A DNA stretch of 16,647 nt, from contig CAZRVL010000044.1 of assembly GCA_964603455.1 (NCBI GenBank), positions 1 through 16,647 on the forward strand, in the 5' to 3' direction. A program made the position numbers and the translations under genes. Every line of letters starts with the position of its first letter. The first letter of the stretch is position 1. Positions 14,757 through 16,647 of this stretch are shown here, piece by piece. The stretch is from Flemingiibacterium sp964603455 (GTDB lineage Bacteria; Bacillota; Clostridia; Oscillospirales; CAG-272). The notes below the pieces were generated by a model, which was not told the origin of the DNA, searched no databases, and saw nothing but the letters and a program-made list of their open reading frames with translations.

Positions 14757-15311
14757 ATGATAAAACATGACTTTGGATATGAGTATCAAATTTCGATACG
14801 CAAGCTTGATGAGGTAGACAGATCGCATATAGAATCGTTTTGCTGCGGAAATCCGAGCATAGATGATTTTATACACGGCGATATGCCAAATAACAGAAAT
14901 GCAGTTGCATATATATTTTTCGATGAAGAAAACGATATGATAATCGGGTTCGGTGCGATCTGTTGCAATGCCATAAGAGTCAGCTTTGGAGCGGATGAAT
15001 TGGCGTTTACGACCAATCTTCCGTCTGTGGAAATAGATTATTTTGCGGTAGATGAGCGTTACAGGAGCATTCCGTACAGCGAAGAATCCGGAAAATATGA
15101 TACGCTGAGCTCAAAAATATTAACTTGCTTACTTTATAAGATCAAAAAGATTTCAGACGAACATATCGGAGCAACGAATATTTGTCTTTACTCAGTTCCG
15201 CAGGCAGAGCATTTTTATTCGAGGTGCGGTTTTCGGCGGTTCGATGATTATATGCTGTCTGACGAGAAACCGTTTTTCGACGGCTGTGTGCCTATGCTTA
15301 TGGAAATATAA
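14757..15311 (+). CDS. GNAT-family acetyltransferase, putative TacT-like toxin
   Basis: A predicted cytoplasmic N-acetyltransferase of 184 residues. FCCGNPSIDDFIHGDM (28-43) matches the 'F-x-C/S-G-x-x-x-(I/L)-D-x-(F/W)-(I/L)' opening common in GNAT toxins of the TacT type, which acetylate aminoacyl-tRNA. VEIDYFAVDERYR (91-103) is GNAT strand 4, and SVPQAEHFYSRCGFRRF (146-162) is the conserved C-terminal FY-x-x-x-GF element. The usual acetyl-CoA loop (Q/R-x-x-G-x-G/A) after strand 4 is replaced by a longer SIPYSEESGKYDT segment, so cofactor binding may differ. ATG 14757 has AGGA ten bases upstream; TTG at 14751 is an alternative start. The small gene ending 12 bases before it is the presumed antitoxin. 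A housekeeping GNAT with another substrate remains possible. Confidence 0.82.
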   Translation: MIKHDFGYEYQISIRKLDEVDRSHIESFCCGNPSIDDFIHGDMPNNRNAVAYIFFDEENDMIIGFGAICCNAIRVSFGADELAFTTNLPSVEIDYFAVDERYRSIPYSEESGKYDTLSSKILTCLLYKIKKISDEHIGATNICLYSVPQAEHFYSRCGFRRFDDYMLSDEKPFFDGCVPMLMEI

Positions 15312-15339
15312 GATCACCCCTCGCGGAGTGATCTTTTTA
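15311..15339. terminator. Terminator between convergent acetyltransferase and MATE genes
   Basis: AGATCAC (15311-15317) pairs with GTGATCT (15328-15334). After one mismatch, CC pairs with GG around a TCGC loop. TTTTTATTTTTT follows on the plus strand. It overlaps the acetyltransferase stop codon by a base and reaches the stop codon of the MATE gene, so the two genes share it. The U tail is better for plus-strand transcripts. Confidence 0.85.
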
Positions 15340-16647
15340 TTTTTTATTGATCAGTTTGTTCTGCCTTGTAAGGTAATAGCCGTATCCGACAAGATCGGCG
15401 AGTGCCCAGCCTATCGGTATCGACATCCATATGCCGATCTCTCCTATCGGTGCGGCAAGGGCATATGCCAATGCGACACGAGTTCCGAGTGAGATCACGG
15501 TCAAAACGACCGACATTCCCGGACGCTTTACCGCACGGTAGAAGCCGTACAGGAGAAAGAGACAGCCTATTCCGACATAGAATGCGCCTTCGATATGTAG
15601 ATAGGTCATGCCTTTTTCGATGACCTCGACATCCTCTGCTCTGACGAATATATTCATCAGCGGTCTTGCAAATATGCAGACGATCAGCGAGATCACGGCT
15701 GAAAAGACTGCGCTTATCAGCGTTGCGGTTCTGAAGCCCTTTTTCAGCCGTTCCTTTTGACCAGCTCCGTAGTTTTGGGCGGCGAAGGTCGAAAATGCGT
15801 TTCCGAAGTCCTGGACGGGAAGGTATGCGAATGCATCGATCTTTACTGCCGCCGCAAATGCCGCCATAGTTATCGCGCCGAAGCTGTCAACAAGTCGCTG
15901 GATGAGCAGTATTCCGAAATTCATCGCAGATTGCTGCAGGCAGGTGAGCAGCGACAGGTCGGCTATTTCGCGAATAGTCGAGCTGTCGAATTTAAAATGT
16001 GAGCGTTTTGGGAGTATTTCCGGGCATTTTTTGATCACGAACAGCATGAGTCCTATGCCAGAGACATATTGTGCTATAACTGTAGCATATGCTGCACCGG
16101 ATATTCCGAGCTTGAAGGTCAGAACGAACAGCAGATCGAGCAGGATGTTCAGAACTGCCGATGTTCCCAAAAAAATTAACGGGGCGGTAGAATTTCCAAC
16201 GGCGCGGAGCAGACAGGCAAAAAAATTATACAGAAAGGTCGCCGCGATACCGCCGAAGATTATCATAAGATATTCGCGCATCGAGGAGTAGAGCTCTGTC
16301 GGTATATTCAGAAAATACAGGATATTATCTATGAATATGTAGACTGTCGCGTTCATGATGAGCGTCACAAGAGCTATCAGTATGAACGATTGTGCTGCCG
16401 AGGCGCGAAGCTTTTCGATATTTCCCTGACCCTTGCAGATCGAAAACAATGCGCCCGCGCCCATCGACAATCCTAAAAATATCGAGGTCAGGAAGGTCAT
16501 CAGCGTGAATGCCGAACCGACTGCGGCGAGTGCATCGCTTCCGATTGCTTTTCCGACTATAAGTGTATCGGCGATATTATAGAATTGCTGCAAAAGATTT
16601 CCGGCTATCATCGGAAGGGCAAAAAGGACAAGTCCCCTCGATATACT
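15337..16647 (-). CDS. MATE-family antiporter, 5' end cut by the window edge
   Basis: The visible part is 436 codons of a MATE exporter of multidrug or cation type. The frame stays open to base 16647: twelve further codons (SISRGLVLFALP) precede the internal methionine at 16611. They match the start of the family's first helix, so the real start lies outside the window and roughly 10-20 residues are missing. Family features are FALPMIAGNLLQQFYNIADT, LLRAVGNSTAPL in the first half and the repeated half from about DLSLLTCLQQSAMNFG. AFYVGIGCLFLLYGFYRAVKRPGMSVV lies near the C-terminus. It ends on LINKK. It is a paralogue of, but clearly different from, the MATE gene at 2457-3875. Substrate unknown. 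Confidence 0.9.
   Translation of the reverse strand, partial: SISRGLVLFALPMIAGNLLQQFYNIADTLIVGKAIGSDALAAVGSAFTLMTFLTSIFLGLSMGAGALFSICKGQGNIEKLRASAAQSFILIALVTLIMNATVYIFIDNILYFLNIPTELYSSMREYLMIIFGGIAATFLYNFFACLLRAVGNSTAPLIFLGTSAVLNILLDLLFVLTFKLGISGAAYATVIAQYVSGIGLMLFVIKKCPEILPKRSHFKFDSSTIREIADLSLLTCLQQSAMNFGILLIQRLVDSFGAITMAAFAAAVKIDAFAYLPVQDFGNAFSTFAAQNYGAGQKERLKKGFRTATLISAVFSAVISLIVCIFARPLMNIFVRAEDVEVIEKGMTYLHIEGAFYVGIGCLFLLYGFYRAVKRPGMSVVLTVISLGTRVALAYALAAPIGEIGIWMSIPIGWALADLVGYGYYLTRQNKLINKK

Noticed and set aside
1..16647. CRISPR arrays, insertion sequences, tRNA or rRNA genes, prophage
   Set aside because: No regularly spaced repeats, transposase or integrase motifs, cloverleaf or rRNA-like sequence were found in any intergenic stretch or frame.

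Overview
The window looks like chromosomal DNA of a low-to-mid GC anaerobic Firmicute, most likely a gut Clostridia of the Oscillospirales/Ruminococcaceae type. This is inferred from strong AAAGGAG-type ribosome binding sites, sigma-A promoters with extended -10 boxes, U-tailed terminators, lipoproteins with Gram-positive lipoboxes, two MATE exporters, and a MacB-like ABC protein with ATPase and permease in one chain. I see no rRNA, tRNA, CRISPR array, insertion sequence or phage gene. No gene-free stretch exceeds 300 bases. The right-hand gene runs off the window.

Left part (1-2330): a purine base permease (NCS2/AzgA type, minus strand) and an adenine-phosphoribosyltransferase-like enzyme (plus strand) diverge from a 199-base promoter region. 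One imports the base and the other converts it to the nucleotide. The permease ends in a perfect 54-base palindrome at the window edge. Next (2395-3875) is a MATE exporter with a probable TTG start.

Middle (3876-7811): a perfect consensus promoter drives a gene-free unit of about 80 bases that ends in an intrinsic terminator, a good small-RNA candidate. It is followed by an AraC-type regulator and an orphan solute-binding lipoprotein with no permease genes beside it. After a terminator and a second perfect promoter come a histidine phosphatase and an unrecognised 134-residue protein, closed by a bidirectional terminator.

Right-middle, minus strand (7823-14486): a 1165-residue lipoprotein with BspA-like leucine-rich repeats plus calcium-loop (FG-GAP/VCBS-like) segments is followed by a 994-residue MacB-like ABC transporter. 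Both act at the cell envelope. Each has its own promoter, so coupling between them is only suggested by position.

Right (14531-16647): a 53-residue protein too small for the usual ORF cut-off lies 12 bases upstream of a GNAT acetyltransferase with TacT-like N-terminal features. This layout suggests a type II toxin-antitoxin pair with an unrecognised antitoxin, and it is the best candidate here for an undescribed system. A second, truncated MATE gene converges on it.
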